The position numbers and the translations under genes were made by a program. This document shows positions 51,676 to 60,088 of a DNA stretch of 64,000 nt, piece after piece (position 1 is the stretch's first letter; each line of letters starts with the position of its first letter). The stretch is taken from NCBI GenBank assembly GCA_938015435.1, contig CALLPN010000001.1, positions 124,001 to 188,000 of the forward strand, written 5' to 3'. Under the pieces are notes generated by a model. That model was not told where the DNA came from. It searched no databases and was given only the letters and a program-made list of their open reading frames with translations. The DNA is from an uncultured Saprospiraceae bacterium. GTDB taxonomy: Bacteria > Bacteroidota > Bacteroidia > Chitinophagales > Saprospiraceae.

Positions 51676-52362
51676 ATGAAAAAATATGAATGGTTACTCT
51701 TTGACAACGATAATACACTCATGAATTTTCATAGTGCCTCTTATAGCGCTTTTCGTGGTAGTATGCGCGAAATGGGACTATCCGATGAAGAAATTGATTA
51801 TAAAGAGTACAATAAGCACAATCATATTGTTTGGTCAGAATTTGAAAATGGAGACATAGATGCTTCAACGCTTCGTCCCAAAAGATTTCAATTATTCTTC
51901 GATGCTATAGGACATACTAAAGCTGATCCTCTTGCCGCTAATGCTGCTTACCTCAACCATCTCATCCTTCACCCTGATATGATGGATCATGCATATGATC
52001 TGCTAAACAGCGTAAAGCCTCATTATAAGTTAGGCCTTATTACCAATGGACTCAAAGAAGTGCAGCGTCCAAGACTTAGAGCTGCCAAAATCTACGATTA
52101 CTTCGATGCAATTGTAGTATCTGACGAAATAGGCCACGCCAAACCACAAAAAGGATATTTTGATCATGTAGTCTCAGAGATGGGACCCACTGATCTGAGT
52201 AAAGCAATTGTTATTGGCGACAGCCTAAACTCTGATATTAGAGGCGCTATCAACTATGGTTTGGACTGTGTATGGCTCAATCCAGATCAGAAACTATCAG
52301 GTGAACTGAACCCGACTTTTGAAGTTCAAAGCGTAAAAGAGATTATTGGATTGTTTAAATAG
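51676..52362 (+). CDS. yjjG: YjjG-type noncanonical pyrimidine nucleotidase (HAD family)
   Basis: This cytoplasmic HAD phosphatase dephosphorylates nucleoside monophosphates, with preference in the family for noncanonical pyrimidine nucleotides. The 228 residues contain motif I LLFDNDNTL (Asp10 nucleophile, Asp12 acid/base), the helical cap, motif II in LGLITNGLKEVQRPRLRAAK, motif III lysine in SDEIGHAKPQKGYF and motif IV in AIVIGDSLNSDIRGAINYGL. The K-P-x-K-G-x-F segment and N-G sequence are the YjjG/YfnB pattern. The DoxX gene lies 9 bp upstream. Confidence 0.9.
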   Translation: MKKYEWLLFDNDNTLMNFHSASYSAFRGSMREMGLSDEEIDYKEYNKHNHIVWSEFENGDIDASTLRPKRFQLFFDAIGHTKADPLAANAAYLNHLILHPDMMDHAYDLLNSVKPHYKLGLITNGLKEVQRPRLRAAKIYDYFDAIVVSDEIGHAKPQKGYFDHVVSEMGPTDLSKAIVIGDSLNSDIRGAINYGLDCVWLNPDQKLSGELNPTFEVQSVKEIIGLFK

Positions 52363-52422
52363 CGTTCTACCCTTGCCGTTTATCTCCTGGTCGTCATATT
52401 AATTTGAACTTACTCATGAAGC

Positions 52423-52453
52423 TTGATCTTTGATATTGTTTTAAATATCTTTG
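52423..52453 (+). promoter_or_regulatory. Predicted Bacteroidota-type promoter
   Basis: TTG (52423-52425), a 20-nt spacer and TATCTTTG (52446-52453, exact TAnnTTTG) form the clearest promoter in the window. The leader to the ATG at 52475 would be about 15-20 nt. Confidence 0.65.
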
Positions 52454-52474
52454 TGCTACGTTTAAAGACATACT

Positions 52475-52684
52475 ATGAAAAAATCTTATTGGACACTTAT
52501 TGGAGTTTTATTATTTGGCATCTGCGCCTTATCATTTATCTTGTCCTTAGTAGGTGTCAATCTTACTATGCTTAAGTTCCTAGACAGCCTAGGGACTCCG
52601 GCTTCAGTAGTCATTCGTATTGTAGGTATGTTTGCTGGGATCATTATTATGTATTTGTCCAAAGCCGACCTTTCTAACGACTAA
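52475..52684 (+). CDS. Small two-TM membrane protein
   Basis: The 69-residue product has two predicted membrane helices (YWTLIGVLLFGICALSFILS and SVVIRIVGMFAGIIIMYLSK) joined by a short loop (VNLTMLKFLDSLGTPA), with a polar C-terminus. It has its own strong promoter, and the msrA gene starts 62 bp later. No family is recognised; small proteins of this shape are common in Bacteroidota. Confidence 0.7.
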   Translation: MKKSYWTLIGVLLFGICALSFILSLVGVNLTMLKFLDSLGTPASVVIRIVGMFAGIIIMYLSKADLSND

Positions 52685-52746
52685 TTGAATTCAGCACAAT
52701 CAAAGCTCGCTTCGCATTGTTACTTTAGGAAATAAACAATCACAAC

Positions 52747-53403
52747 ATGACACAGCTCTCTTACATACTCGTTTTGGCTTTTACAGCTACATTTTCTAAC
52801 TGTAGCCCTAATGCTTTTAATCCAAAAATGGAACAGCAACAAGATAAAGACCTCAGTAAATACACTAAAACCGTATTTGCCAGTGGATGTTTTTGGTGTG
52901 TCGAAGCTATATTTGAATCTGTAGAAGGAGTAGAAGAAGCAATTTCTGGATATGCTGGTGGAAGTGCTGCACAGGCGAATTATGGCGATGTAAGCGCAGG
53001 AATCACAGAGCATGCAGAAGCAGTCGAAGTGTATTACGATCCAGCTGTAGTTAGTTATGAAACACTGTTAGTTGTATTCTTTGGTTCTCAGGATCCAACC
53101 ACTCTCAATCAACAAGGACCAGATCGCGGTTCACAGTATAGATCTACAATATTCTATAAGGATGAGGTAGAGAAAACTGCTGCTGAAGCATATATCGCTA
53201 AGCTTACTAAAGATGAAGTATTCGACAAACCAATTACGACAACTTTAGAGCCATTGGTTAAATTCTATGAGGCGGAGGAATACCACCAAAACTTTGAAGC
53301 GCGCAATCCTAATCAAGGATATGTCCGTGCAGTCTCTGTACCTAGGCTTAATAGATTTAAGAAAAAACATCCAGAACTATTGAACAAGAAAGCAGCTCAC
53401 TAA
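52747..53403 (+). CDS. msrA: Peptide-methionine (S)-S-oxide reductase, probably lipid-anchored
   Basis: This enzyme reduces methionine-S-sulfoxide in proteins. The 218 residues include the active site [18 protein letters not shown] (nucleophile Cys48, second Cys51), [20 protein letters not shown], then [27 protein letters not shown] and the [10 protein letters not shown] block. The N-terminus ([19 protein letters not shown]) looks like a lipoprotein signal with Cys19, so the enzyme may act in the periplasm. The following gene overlaps it by 1 nt (TAATG), indicating coupling. Confidence 0.94.
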   Translation: MTQLSYILVLAFTATFSNCSPNAFNPKMEQQQDKDLSKYTKTVFASGCFWCVEAIFESVEGVEEAISGYAGGSAAQANYGDVSAGITEHAEAVEVYYDPAVVSYETLLVVFFGSQDPTTLNQQGPDRGSQYRSTIFYKDEVEKTAAEAYIAKLTKDEVFDKPITTTLEPLVKFYEAEEYHQNFEARNPNQGYVRAVSVPRLNRFKKKHPELLNKKAAH

Positions 53404-53981
53404 TGCAAGTCATAGATCTGAAGCGAAACTCTAGAATAAAAGCTGGTGCCATCATAGATCGAGAGTATGGCGGTCGCTCTAACTTTCGTCAGGCAGTAAA
53501 GAAAGGTGGAATAGGTATCGGTAGTTTGAGATATATCGGAGGCATAGACGAAATCGATCGAGAAAAGGATCAAGACAAATTCTACAAGGCTAATATTGAA
53601 TTCTATAATCAAGGTATGGGTATGTACATCTACAATGTGGATGATAATTTTCTGGTCCTTTTAGCGAAAGATGAGATTGATTCATTCAGATTATCCAAAC
53701 CATTAGACGTAATCAAACCTGCAAATTTCTCATTCTTTACCAAGATGGCTGAAATGGGAATCGATTACTACAAATGTCGATTTATGTTACTCGAGCATGA
53801 GATCATCGAGCACCATCCAGTGTCATTTCATTTACATCTAAAAGATGGAACTGAAGCCACTACTCATATCAAAAAGAGTACCCCTTACAAGCATTCACGA
53901 TTCTTTGAGTCTAATGCCTTAGGTATACCTTTTAAGGAAGAGATACATGGACACTTATTGTTGGATGAAGAAGATCTGTAG
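53403..53981 (+). CDS. Unknown protein coupled to msrA
   Basis: The 192-residue product has no signal or membrane segment and is alpha/beta with basic patches (RNSRIKAGAIIDREYGGRSN, FRQAVKKGGIGIGSLRYIGG). A YIYNVDDNFLVLLAKDEIDS strand region and a C-terminal HSRFFESNALGIPFKEEIHG follow. No family is recognised. Its start overlaps the msrA stop (TAATG), so translation is coupled. Any link to methionine sulfoxide repair is positional only. Confidence 0.7.
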   Translation: MQVIDLKRNSRIKAGAIIDREYGGRSNFRQAVKKGGIGIGSLRYIGGIDEIDREKDQDKFYKANIEFYNQGMGMYIYNVDDNFLVLLAKDEIDSFRLSKPLDVIKPANFSFFTKMAEMGIDYYKCRFMLLEHEIIEHHPVSFHLHLKDGTEATTHIKKSTPYKHSRFFESNALGIPFKEEIHGHLLLDEEDL

Positions 53982-54014
53982 TGTTATTGTTTTCGAACGG
54001 GCATTACTTTCATG

Positions 54015-54167
54015 CTAGGCTTGAGCAGTAATATACCTCCCTCTTGCATTGGATATAGTAACTATATTATATAGTTCTTTCTCTAGCCACTCCAGAGGAA
54101 AACATACTTGATTGAGCTCTCGAAGCACAACGACAAGTACTAAAAATAAGGTAAATAGCCTCGACAT
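54015..54167 (-). CDS. Possible small single-TM protein (50 aa)
   Basis: An ATG at 54167 opens a 50-codon frame ending at TAG (54015). The product begins with a hydrophobic helix (MSRLFTLFLVLVVVL) and continues with RELNQVCFPLEWLEKELYNI, which has protein-like composition. It fills the otherwise empty 53982-54232 gap and ends 66 bp before the start side of no other gene on its strand. Without homology this remains a candidate only. Confidence 0.35.
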   Translation of the reverse strand: MSRLFTLFLVLVVVLRELNQVCFPLEWLEKELYNIVTISNARGRYITAQA

Positions 54168-54232
54168 TAAACTGGATTCGTTTTGAAATTCTATTTAGTT
54201 GCAATTCTCTTTTGAGTTAACCTTTAACGCTC

Positions 54233-54502
54233 TCAAAACTCCATCCAGCCTCGCTCCACAGGAAGTTTTCTTGGAATAATTTTCATCACCGTACTACTTG
54301 GTATTCCATCTGCATAGACTTCTTTGAGTGTCTTCGTGATATGAAGCATTACTAAATCAAATTCACCTTGTACATAGGTACTAATAGCATTGGTATAGAC
54401 ATCCAAACCTTCGACAGCTTTTAACTTTTGAATGAGTAATATAATTGGCCCTTCGTATATTTCTATCAAAGGGTAATGCGACATTTCTACCGTTATAATC
54501 AT
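54233..54502 (-). CDS. Thiamine-binding protein-like (YkoF/MTH1187 type)
   Basis: The 89-residue product has the compact ferredoxin-like pattern of YkoF/MTH1187 proteins: MIITVEMSHYPLIEIYEGPI, then IQKLKAVEGLDVYTNAISTY and VQGEFDLVMLHITKTLKEVY. The S-x-Y-P-L opening, the T-N-x-x-S-T-x-V-x-G-E-x-D-x-V centre and length near 85-90 are all typical. Such proteins bind thiamine or its hydroxymethylpyrimidine moiety. It stands alone here. Confidence 0.72.
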   Translation of the reverse strand: MIITVEMSHYPLIEIYEGPIILLIQKLKAVEGLDVYTNAISTYVQGEFDLVMLHITKTLKEVYADGIPSSTVMKIIPRKLPVERGWMEF

Positions 54503-54559
54503 ATAGCTGTTTTAGTTATTCTCCGAGTTAATTATCATGAAATTGTATGTATGAATTAG

Positions 54560-54624
54560 CCCATGTGTTTACTACGCAAGCCACATTACACTAATCCTGC
54601 GCGTATTTACTGCGCAAGCCACTG
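54560..54624. repeat. Short dispersed repeat, two tandem-like copies
   Basis: The 36 bp at 54560-54595 match 62821-62856 at 31 of 36 positions (core ACGCAAGCCACATTACA versus ACGAAAGCCACATTACA). A shorter degenerate copy, GTATTTACTGCGCAAGCCAC, follows at 54603-54624. The same GCCACATT-CAC core occurs in the palindrome cluster at 4521-4533. Confidence 0.7.
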
Positions 54625-54660
54625 CTTTTCTAATGTTATAATCATGTTATTATTGTTCTA

Positions 54661-55317
54661 TTATTGTTCTATTATAGATTGAATAATCGTCTCTAGCAAA
54701 GTACGATCAACTTGATGTTTTCCTTCAAATCGATGATACACTGCCGGAATGTTATTTCTATCCACCACTTCCTTCATTGCAACAATTCTATCTTCTGTAA
54801 GGTATTGATCCTGATCACCAACGACTACATGTACTTTTGCATCTTCAAGATGGCTCATAGTATCAGAGAGATCAATATCTTCTGGTATCCAACCTGCCCA
54901 ATTGATCATAGTATGATACGCTACTGGAGCTCTATGTTGCCACCTCCAAATCGTAGCGCAACCCTGCGAAAACCCCATCAAAACTATCTTACCCTGAAAA
55001 CCAGCCAAATAGGTATCGTAGACTTGAGTTAGATAAGCACTAAAATCTACTATTTCGTCTAATCTATTTCTACGCGTCATCCAACTTGCAACGGGATCTT
55101 GACTCATCCCTTTCCAATAAAATACACTCAAACCTTCTGGTGAGACCACATAAATATCATCCTCAGAAACATTATTAAATTTCTGAATAATACGGTCGGC
55201 AAGGTGTGCATATCCATGACAAACAAGCACTGCTACTTTAGCTGTCTCTTTCTTACCGTAAGTAAATATTTGGGCAGTTCGTTCAACTGTCAATTTATGT
55301 TGCTGTATATTAGACAT
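54661..55317 (-). CDS. Alpha/beta hydrolase (carboxylesterase/phospholipase-like)
   Basis: The ATG at 55317 (MSNIQQHKLTVERTAQIFTY) gives 218 residues; the frame also opens from a TTG at 55389, which would overlap the divergent gene. The fold features are visible: VAVLVCHGYAHLADRIIQKF with the oxyanion H-G, the nucleophile elbow in IVLMGFSQGCATIWRWQHRA (Ser in GFSQG), a strand-6 VHVVVGDQDQYLTEDRIVAM with the Asp, and a C-terminal His in FEGKHQVDR. It resembles dienelactone/carboxylesterase-type small hydrolases. The substrate is unknown. Confidence 0.85.
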   Translation of the reverse strand: MSNIQQHKLTVERTAQIFTYGKKETAKVAVLVCHGYAHLADRIIQKFNNVSEDDIYVVSPEGLSVFYWKGMSQDPVASWMTRRNRLDEIVDFSAYLTQVYDTYLAGFQGKIVLMGFSQGCATIWRWQHRAPVAYHTMINWAGWIPEDIDLSDTMSHLEDAKVHVVVGDQDQYLTEDRIVAMKEVVDRNNIPAVYHRFEGKHQVDRTLLETIIQSIIEQ

Positions 55318-55393
55318 ATAATAATTTATGAATCCAAAAGTAAAAAAACAAACGATGTCATATCTTGTTATATCTAAAGAAGAAAGCAAGAAA

Positions 55394-55996
55394 ATGAATA
55401 ATAGAGATCAACGTAAATTCCTTATCCACCCATATTACATCATGATGGGCTTACTGCTAATGGGAGTTACTGCTTTATTTGTTGGCTTTACAGGATCATA
55501 TTTATATAATAGGCTCCAATCTGGCATTGCTCCGATCCAACTGCCTAATCTATTTTACTTCAACACTCTGTTACTCCTAGCCAGCAGCTGGACCATAGTG
55601 ATGACTAAAAAATCATACTTATCCGATCAAACCGAAAAATACAAGCTCTATCTAGGCGTCACATTACTACTAACTCTAGGCTTTTTAGTCAGTCAGATTA
55701 TAGCTTACATGCAATTACAGGAGCAAGAACTATTTGCGAGTAATAGTACTATGACCGCATATATGTATTTGATCGCAGGAGTGCATTTTGCACACGTCAT
55801 CGCTGGCATACCCTTCTTAGCATTGTTCCTACATACGGCCCAGAAAAAAATGAAATCCCCAATTACCGTTCTATTGTATTTTGCCGATCCAGAAAAGAAG
55901 AGGAAATTGGACCTACTCAATATATACTGGCATTTCCTTGACGGATTATGGGTATTTTTGATTGCATTTTTCTTCATCAATTATATTCTTGGATAA
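55394..55996 (+). CDS. Cytochrome c oxidase subunit III-like membrane protein
   Basis: I prefer the ATG at 55394 (MNNRDQRKFLIHPYYIMMGL), 200 residues; an ATG at 55328 is in frame but leaves only 10 bp to the divergent start. Five membrane helices are evident (YIMMGLLLMGVTALFVGFTG, FYFNTLLLLASSWTIVMT, GVTLLLTLGFLVSQIIAYMQ, MYLIAGVHFAHVIAGIPFLA, and WVFLIAFFFINYIL). The closing YWHFLDGLWVFL is the heme-copper oxidase subunit III signature. No subunit I or II gene is in the window. Confidence 0.85.
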   Translation: MNNRDQRKFLIHPYYIMMGLLLMGVTALFVGFTGSYLYNRLQSGIAPIQLPNLFYFNTLLLLASSWTIVMTKKSYLSDQTEKYKLYLGVTLLLTLGFLVSQIIAYMQLQEQELFASNSTMTAYMYLIAGVHFAHVIAGIPFLALFLHTAQKKMKSPITVLLYFADPEKKRKLDLLNIYWHFLDGLWVFLIAFFFINYILG

Positions 55997-56123
55997 GCAG
56001 CATCTGCCTTAGATACGACGACAGAGCTATAGAATGAAGTCAACCTATTAAGAAAACATCTGTTAATTATTGCATAGATATATTGTCCTTCAATACATAT
56101 TATATATATCTGCATATATTATT

Positions 56124-56131
56124 TATATTTG
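56124..56131 (+). promoter_or_regulatory. Predicted -7 box of the TlpA-like gene
   Basis: TATATTTG is an exact TAnnTTTG match 75 nt before the ATG at 56206. No TTG at the -33 distance was found; the area is A+T-rich throughout. Confidence 0.4.
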
Positions 56132-56205
56132 CAGTATGAGCTAGACCTTAGAAGATTGTTTTGGCTAGTTTAGTTGACATAATTATATTAAATACTACAC
56201 ATAAC

Positions 56206-57315
56206 ATGAATTACATCAAATCAACCCTGCTACTGCTTGTAGTCTTAGCTTTTGCATCTTGTAAGCAGCCGCAATTAACGGGTACTACAATATCTGGAAC
56301 TATAAACAATGCTGCTAATATGGGAGCTTTCTTCGATAAGATGGGAGTAGATAGTGCCAATGAAGTGATCGCTAGTGGAAATACAGATGCTTCTGGTAAT
56401 TTTTCTTTTAACTTTCCAGAAGGAGTAGAACCAGGATTATACAGAGTTAGACTTGGAATACAAAATGCTGAAGTAGTCTTAGAAGCAACAGATACTGATG
56501 TTAAAATAACTGGTGATCTTGAAAACTTAAAGAAGCTAGATTATAAAGTAACAGGTAGTCAATTGACTGAGAATTATCTTAGTACAGTGAGCCAATATCT
56601 AGACAAAACACTAGATACTGATGCAGTAATAAAAATCACTAGAGAAGCGAACCCACTTGTAGGATATGCACTGGGATCTAAACTTTTTAGATTTAGACCT
56701 GAATATGCTAGTCTGCACATGCAAGTAAGTAAAAACATGAACGAACAATATCCTGCTCTTCCTTTATCTGCTGATTATAAAGGAGCCGCTAGGGATCTTC
56801 AAAATAAGTACCTTCAATCTCAGGCTAGTGGAAATGTTAGAGTTGGAGCTCCTGCACCAGAAATCGATCTACCAGGATTAGATGGTAAAAACAGAAAACT
56901 TTCCGACTTAAAAGGAAGTGTCGTATTACTTGGTTTTTGGGCAAGTTGGTGTGGACCATGTCGCAAGGCAAACCCACACGTAGTAGATGTATATAAAAAA
57001 TATAACAAAAAAGGGTTTGATGTATTCAGTGTATCTCTAGATGGCCTTGACGCTCGTACTAAGAAAAGATACGACACAGAAGAGAAAATAGCTGATGCTT
57101 TAAAGAAAACTGAAGTTAAATGGGAAGAAGCGATCAAAAAAGACAATCTTATGTGGGACAACCATGTAAGTGACCTCAAAAAATGGGAATCTCAAGCTGC
57201 AGCTCTTTACGGTGTCAGAAGTATTCCGAAAACTTTCCTTATCGATAAAGAAGGTAACATCGCTGCGATCAATCCTAAATCAAATCTAGAAGATCAAGTG
57301 AAAAAATTCTTATAG
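56206..57315 (+). CDS. TlpA-like thioredoxin-fold lipoprotein with N-terminal DUF4369-like domain
   Basis: The ATG at 56206 (MNYIKSTLLLLVVLAFASCK) gives a lipoprotein signal with lipobox FASC and 369 residues; the frame reaches a TTG at 56161. The first 150 mature residues (TTISGTINNAANMGAFFDKM, then VEPGLYRVRLGIQNAEVVLE and TDVKITGDLENL) are the DUF4369-like beta domain. The thioredoxin domain follows, with PEIDLPGLDGKNRKLSDLKG, the redox site ASWCGPCRKANPHV and the cis-proline region GVRSIPKTFLID. It is probably a periplasmic thiol-disulfide reductase. A strong terminator follows. Confidence 0.93.
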   Translation: MNYIKSTLLLLVVLAFASCKQPQLTGTTISGTINNAANMGAFFDKMGVDSANEVIASGNTDASGNFSFNFPEGVEPGLYRVRLGIQNAEVVLEATDTDVKITGDLENLKKLDYKVTGSQLTENYLSTVSQYLDKTLDTDAVIKITREANPLVGYALGSKLFRFRPEYASLHMQVSKNMNEQYPALPLSADYKGAARDLQNKYLQSQASGNVRVGAPAPEIDLPGLDGKNRKLSDLKGSVVLLGFWASWCGPCRKANPHVVDVYKKYNKKGFDVFSVSLDGLDARTKKRYDTEEKIADALKKTEVKWEEAIKKDNLMWDNHVSDLKKWESQAAALYGVRSIPKTFLIDKEGNIAAINPKSNLEDQVKKFL

Positions 57316-57340
57316 ATTCTCTACTTACAATAGAAAAAAT

Positions 57341-57379
57341 AAAAAATCCCTGTAGTTTCATTAGTTACAGGGATTTTTT
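57341..57379 (+). terminator. Rho-independent terminator
   Basis: AAAAAATCCCTGTA (57341-57354) and TACAGGGATTTTTT (57366-57379) form a perfect 14-bp stem ending in a T run, 26 bp behind the TlpA-like gene. Confidence 0.9.
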
Positions 57380-57538
57380 ATTCGATTTTAAAAGTCGAGT
57401 CCTTAAGACATTTAGTTTACCAACTAGAATACAATCGCATCAACGGAACGGCTTATAAGCAAATCAGAATATGATACCAAGATAAACTCCTTAATACGTA
57501 AACATTTAAAAGAGTTGACGACTACTCATAATTTAATT

Positions 57539-58516
57539 TCACTTATTGTCTTTCATTTTCATTCCAAATATTTCAAGAGAATATTTTAATCCGACATTAA
57601 AAAATAGTCCTTGGGTTTGCTCATCACCCGCCCACAAATGCGTCTGAACATATGGCACGATGTAATGCTTAAATCTACTTACATTATAATAACTAGTACT
57701 CGTTTGCTCGCCGACCTTAAAAGCATAAGCTAACTCGCCAAACAAATCAAATCCTGCAAACCGAAACAAGTTAGCTTCTGTTATAATCCCAGCATTTACC
57801 GAATATCCACCGATACCCAATTTCGTTCTAAAGATCTGATTACTATTTACATCAAAGAATTTACTATAACTCAATCCATAATAAAAATGGGCGTCATTAC
57901 TTTGTTCGGTGACTTCTGGAGGTAAAACAAAATCTCCGTTTTTCTCCGCTCCACCAATACCAAAATCGAAATTGACTTGACTATTATCAAAAACTATTCC
58001 TGTGCCAAAATAAATCCCTCCATTGAGTCCATACACTTCTTCAATCTTTCCAGAAAATGAGCCTATATATCCACCCCAATCAAGAGACCAACCTATATTG
58101 CCTTCCTTATAGTCTGAAGTGTCACGTATCAAAAACTGCTGTGGGAAATATCTATTAAAAACCAACGTCATATTAAAAGTACTCTCGACATTTTTACCTA
58201 ATCGTCTTGCTGGAATAAAATCATGCAGTTTTGTAATCGCTTCTTCTACCCTTCTTATCAGATCTTGACTCACGTTTCCTTTAGCATATGCATCACCAAT
58301 TTTCCCATCGGCCATCACCCATAAAGTAATTTCTACTTCATGATCATCAAGAGTGTCTTTTTCTGCTTGGGTAACACTAGCAAAGGATTCTATATCTCTC
58401 ACGAATCCATCTTGCCCAGTAGGATACTTTGCCATGTAGAACGAAGTATCTATTTGGCCCAAGCCAGTATAGACGAATAAAAAAAATAAGAGCGCTGTAT
58501 TGAATAGTGTTTTCAT
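57539..58516 (-). CDS. Secreted protein with TonB-C-like N-domain and outer-membrane barrel
   Basis: The ATG at 58516 (MKTLFNTALLFFLFVYTGLG) gives a signal peptide and 325 residues; the frame extends to a TTG at 58543. The first domain (HEVEITLWVMADGKIGDAYA, then AITKLHDFIPARRLGKNVES and TFNMTLVFN) has the V-x-x-x-G-x-x-x-x...P-A-x-x-x-G-x-x-V order of a TonB C-terminal-like fold. The rest (GWSLDWGGYIGSFSGKIEEV, HFYYGLSYSKFFDV, FDLFGELAYAFKVG, LFFNVGLKYSLEIF) is a strand-rich barrel. It is 23 bp behind a membrane protein gene on the same strand. Confidence 0.7.
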   Translation of the reverse strand: MKTLFNTALLFFLFVYTGLGQIDTSFYMAKYPTGQDGFVRDIESFASVTQAEKDTLDDHEVEITLWVMADGKIGDAYAKGNVSQDLIRRVEEAITKLHDFIPARRLGKNVESTFNMTLVFNRYFPQQFLIRDTSDYKEGNIGWSLDWGGYIGSFSGKIEEVYGLNGGIYFGTGIVFDNSQVNFDFGIGGAEKNGDFVLPPEVTEQSNDAHFYYGLSYSKFFDVNSNQIFRTKLGIGGYSVNAGIITEANLFRFAGFDLFGELAYAFKVGEQTSTSYYNVSRFKHYIVPYVQTHLWAGDEQTQGLFFNVGLKYSLEIFGMKMKDNK

Positions 58517-58539
58517 AATAATAAGAACGTTTAATATTA

Positions 58540-59046
58540 TCAACTATTACTTTTAATCTGAGTTTTCAATAGTTTAGAAATTAATAAAAGGCCTGCAGCA
58601 AGGCCTACTCCCTTAATTGCATTCATCATAAAAACATTTATTATAAAAGAATTTGAATAACCTGTAAACGGAGATAATACAAGACTTGAAAATTCGAATA
58701 TCCAACTAATATATAATGACCAACTTATAAAAAATAAGAACCAGAAACGCCTACTTAATCTATCCCAAAGTAACGAAATCGCAAACAGTGGTGGAACAAA
58801 TGACACAACCGTTAAAATAGAATAATCACCATCTATATTCAATTTATTTATCAGGAAGGTTGCACTATTGATTAAACTCACAACAGCACAAAGCAATAAA
58901 ATCCATTTAATAATTTTAGATATCCAATGGAAGTTAAAATCATCTTTAAAGAAAATTTTTATTACAATAAGAGTTAGTAATGTCCATGAAAGTATCTTCA
59001 TTAAATGAATAATGAACACCAAGGCATTATGGTAAAACCATTCCAT
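58540..59046 (-). CDS. Membrane protein of unknown function
   Basis: The 168-residue product has about five membrane helices: VFIIHLMKILSWTLLTLIVI, WILLLCAVVSLINSATFLIN, ILTVVSFVPPLFAISLLW, FWFLFFISWSLYISWIFEFS and GLAAGLLLISKLL. No conserved polar motif was recognised. It lies between kdsA (38 bp upstream) and the barrel gene, all on the minus strand, so an operon is possible. Confidence 0.7.
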   Translation of the reverse strand: MEWFYHNALVFIIHLMKILSWTLLTLIVIKIFFKDDFNFHWISKIIKWILLLCAVVSLINSATFLINKLNIDGDYSILTVVSFVPPLFAISLLWDRLSRRFWFLFFISWSLYISWIFEFSSLVLSPFTGYSNSFIINVFMMNAIKGVGLAAGLLLISKLLKTQIKSNS

Positions 59047-59084
59047 ATCAAATCATTTAATTGATTACAAGCAGAAATCGTATT

Positions 59085-59906
59085 CTATCTAATTGCCTCT
59101 CTCACTCTCACTAACTTTTCTAACAATCCTTGAAGCTGATCTAAAGGTAACATATTAGCACCATCACTCTTAGCTACCGATGGATCTGGATGCGACTCTA
59201 AAAATAATCCATCTGCACCGACTGCTACGGCAGCTTTAGCTATAGTCTCTATAAGTGCTGGCTTACCACCAGTGACCCCTGATGATTGATTAGGCTGTTG
59301 CAATGAATGTGTACAATCCATAATGACGGGTACTCCGGTCTCCTGCATCTGAGGGATTCCTCTAAAATCCACTACCATATCTTGATACCCAAACGTAGTA
59401 CCTCGTTCTATAAGTCCCACATTTTTATTGCCGCTTTCTACTACCTTATTTACGGCAAACTGCATCGACTCAGGTCCCATAAATTGACCTTTCTTAATAT
59501 TAACGAACTTACCGGTCTTGGCAGCTGCTATCAGTAGATTAGTCTGACGACACAGGAATGCCGGAATCTGCAATACATCTACATATCCAGCAGCTATAGC
59601 CGCTTCTTCATCCGTATGAATATCAGTAGTTGTGGGCAGGTCAAAAGCCTCTCCTACCTCTCTTAATATCTTCAATGCCTTTTCATCTCCTATTCCAGTA
59701 AACGAATTAAGCGAACTTCTATTCGCTTTTCTATAAGAACCTTTGAAAATATAAGGTATCTTCAGATCATCTGTGATCCTCTTCACTTTCTCAGCTATTG
59801 ACAGAGCCATATCACGACCTTCGATTGCACATGGACCGCATATTAGGAAGAAATTACCCGAATCTAAATGTTGGATTTTGGGAATACTACTGATTGTATT
59901 ATGCAT
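59085..59906 (-). CDS. kdsA: 3-deoxy-8-phosphooctulonate (KDO-8-P) synthase, metal-dependent type
   Basis: This enzyme condenses phosphoenolpyruvate and arabinose-5-phosphate in KDO synthesis for lipopolysaccharide. The ATG at 59906 (MHNTISSIPKIQHLDSGNFF) gives 273 residues; an ATG at 59966 adds 20 unrelated residues. Signatures are FKGSYRKANRSSLNSFTGIG, DVLQIPAFLCRQTNLL, FVNIKKGQFMGPESMQ and ERGTTFGYQDMVVDFRGIPQ. LICGPCAIEG carries a cysteine where Aquifex-type metal-dependent enzymes have Cys11, and the partner ligands are the His in CTHSLQQ, Glu in FLESHPDP and Asp in KSDGANML. The E. coli-type enzymes have Asn instead. Confidence 0.95.
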   Translation of the reverse strand: MHNTISSIPKIQHLDSGNFFLICGPCAIEGRDMALSIAEKVKRITDDLKIPYIFKGSYRKANRSSLNSFTGIGDEKALKILREVGEAFDLPTTTDIHTDEEAAIAAGYVDVLQIPAFLCRQTNLLIAAAKTGKFVNIKKGQFMGPESMQFAVNKVVESGNKNVGLIERGTTFGYQDMVVDFRGIPQMQETGVPVIMDCTHSLQQPNQSSGVTGGKPALIETIAKAAVAVGADGLFLESHPDPSVAKSDGANMLPLDQLQGLLEKLVRVREAIR

Positions 59907-60088
59907 CTTTGCCGATTTTTGAATTAGAAAATAAGTATCGCAAAGATCGTAATTAGTAGTAAACATACTTTATAAATCTCTCTTAGATTCAATAATAAAA
60001 TATCTCACATTAGAGATGTATACGAGGAATCAGAGCAAGCTGAAGAACGAGCGCGAGCGCAAGAGTAAGTTTAAAACTATCCAATACT

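Noticed and set aside
53982..54014. Search for a terminator behind the msrA-coupled gene
   Set aside because: No stable inverted repeat or T run found.
59085..59906. DAHP synthase (aroF/aroG type I-beta) as alternative to kdsA
   Set aside because: KANRSSLNSFTG, LQIPAFLCRQTNLL and ERGTTFGYQDMVVD are KDO-8-P synthase signatures.
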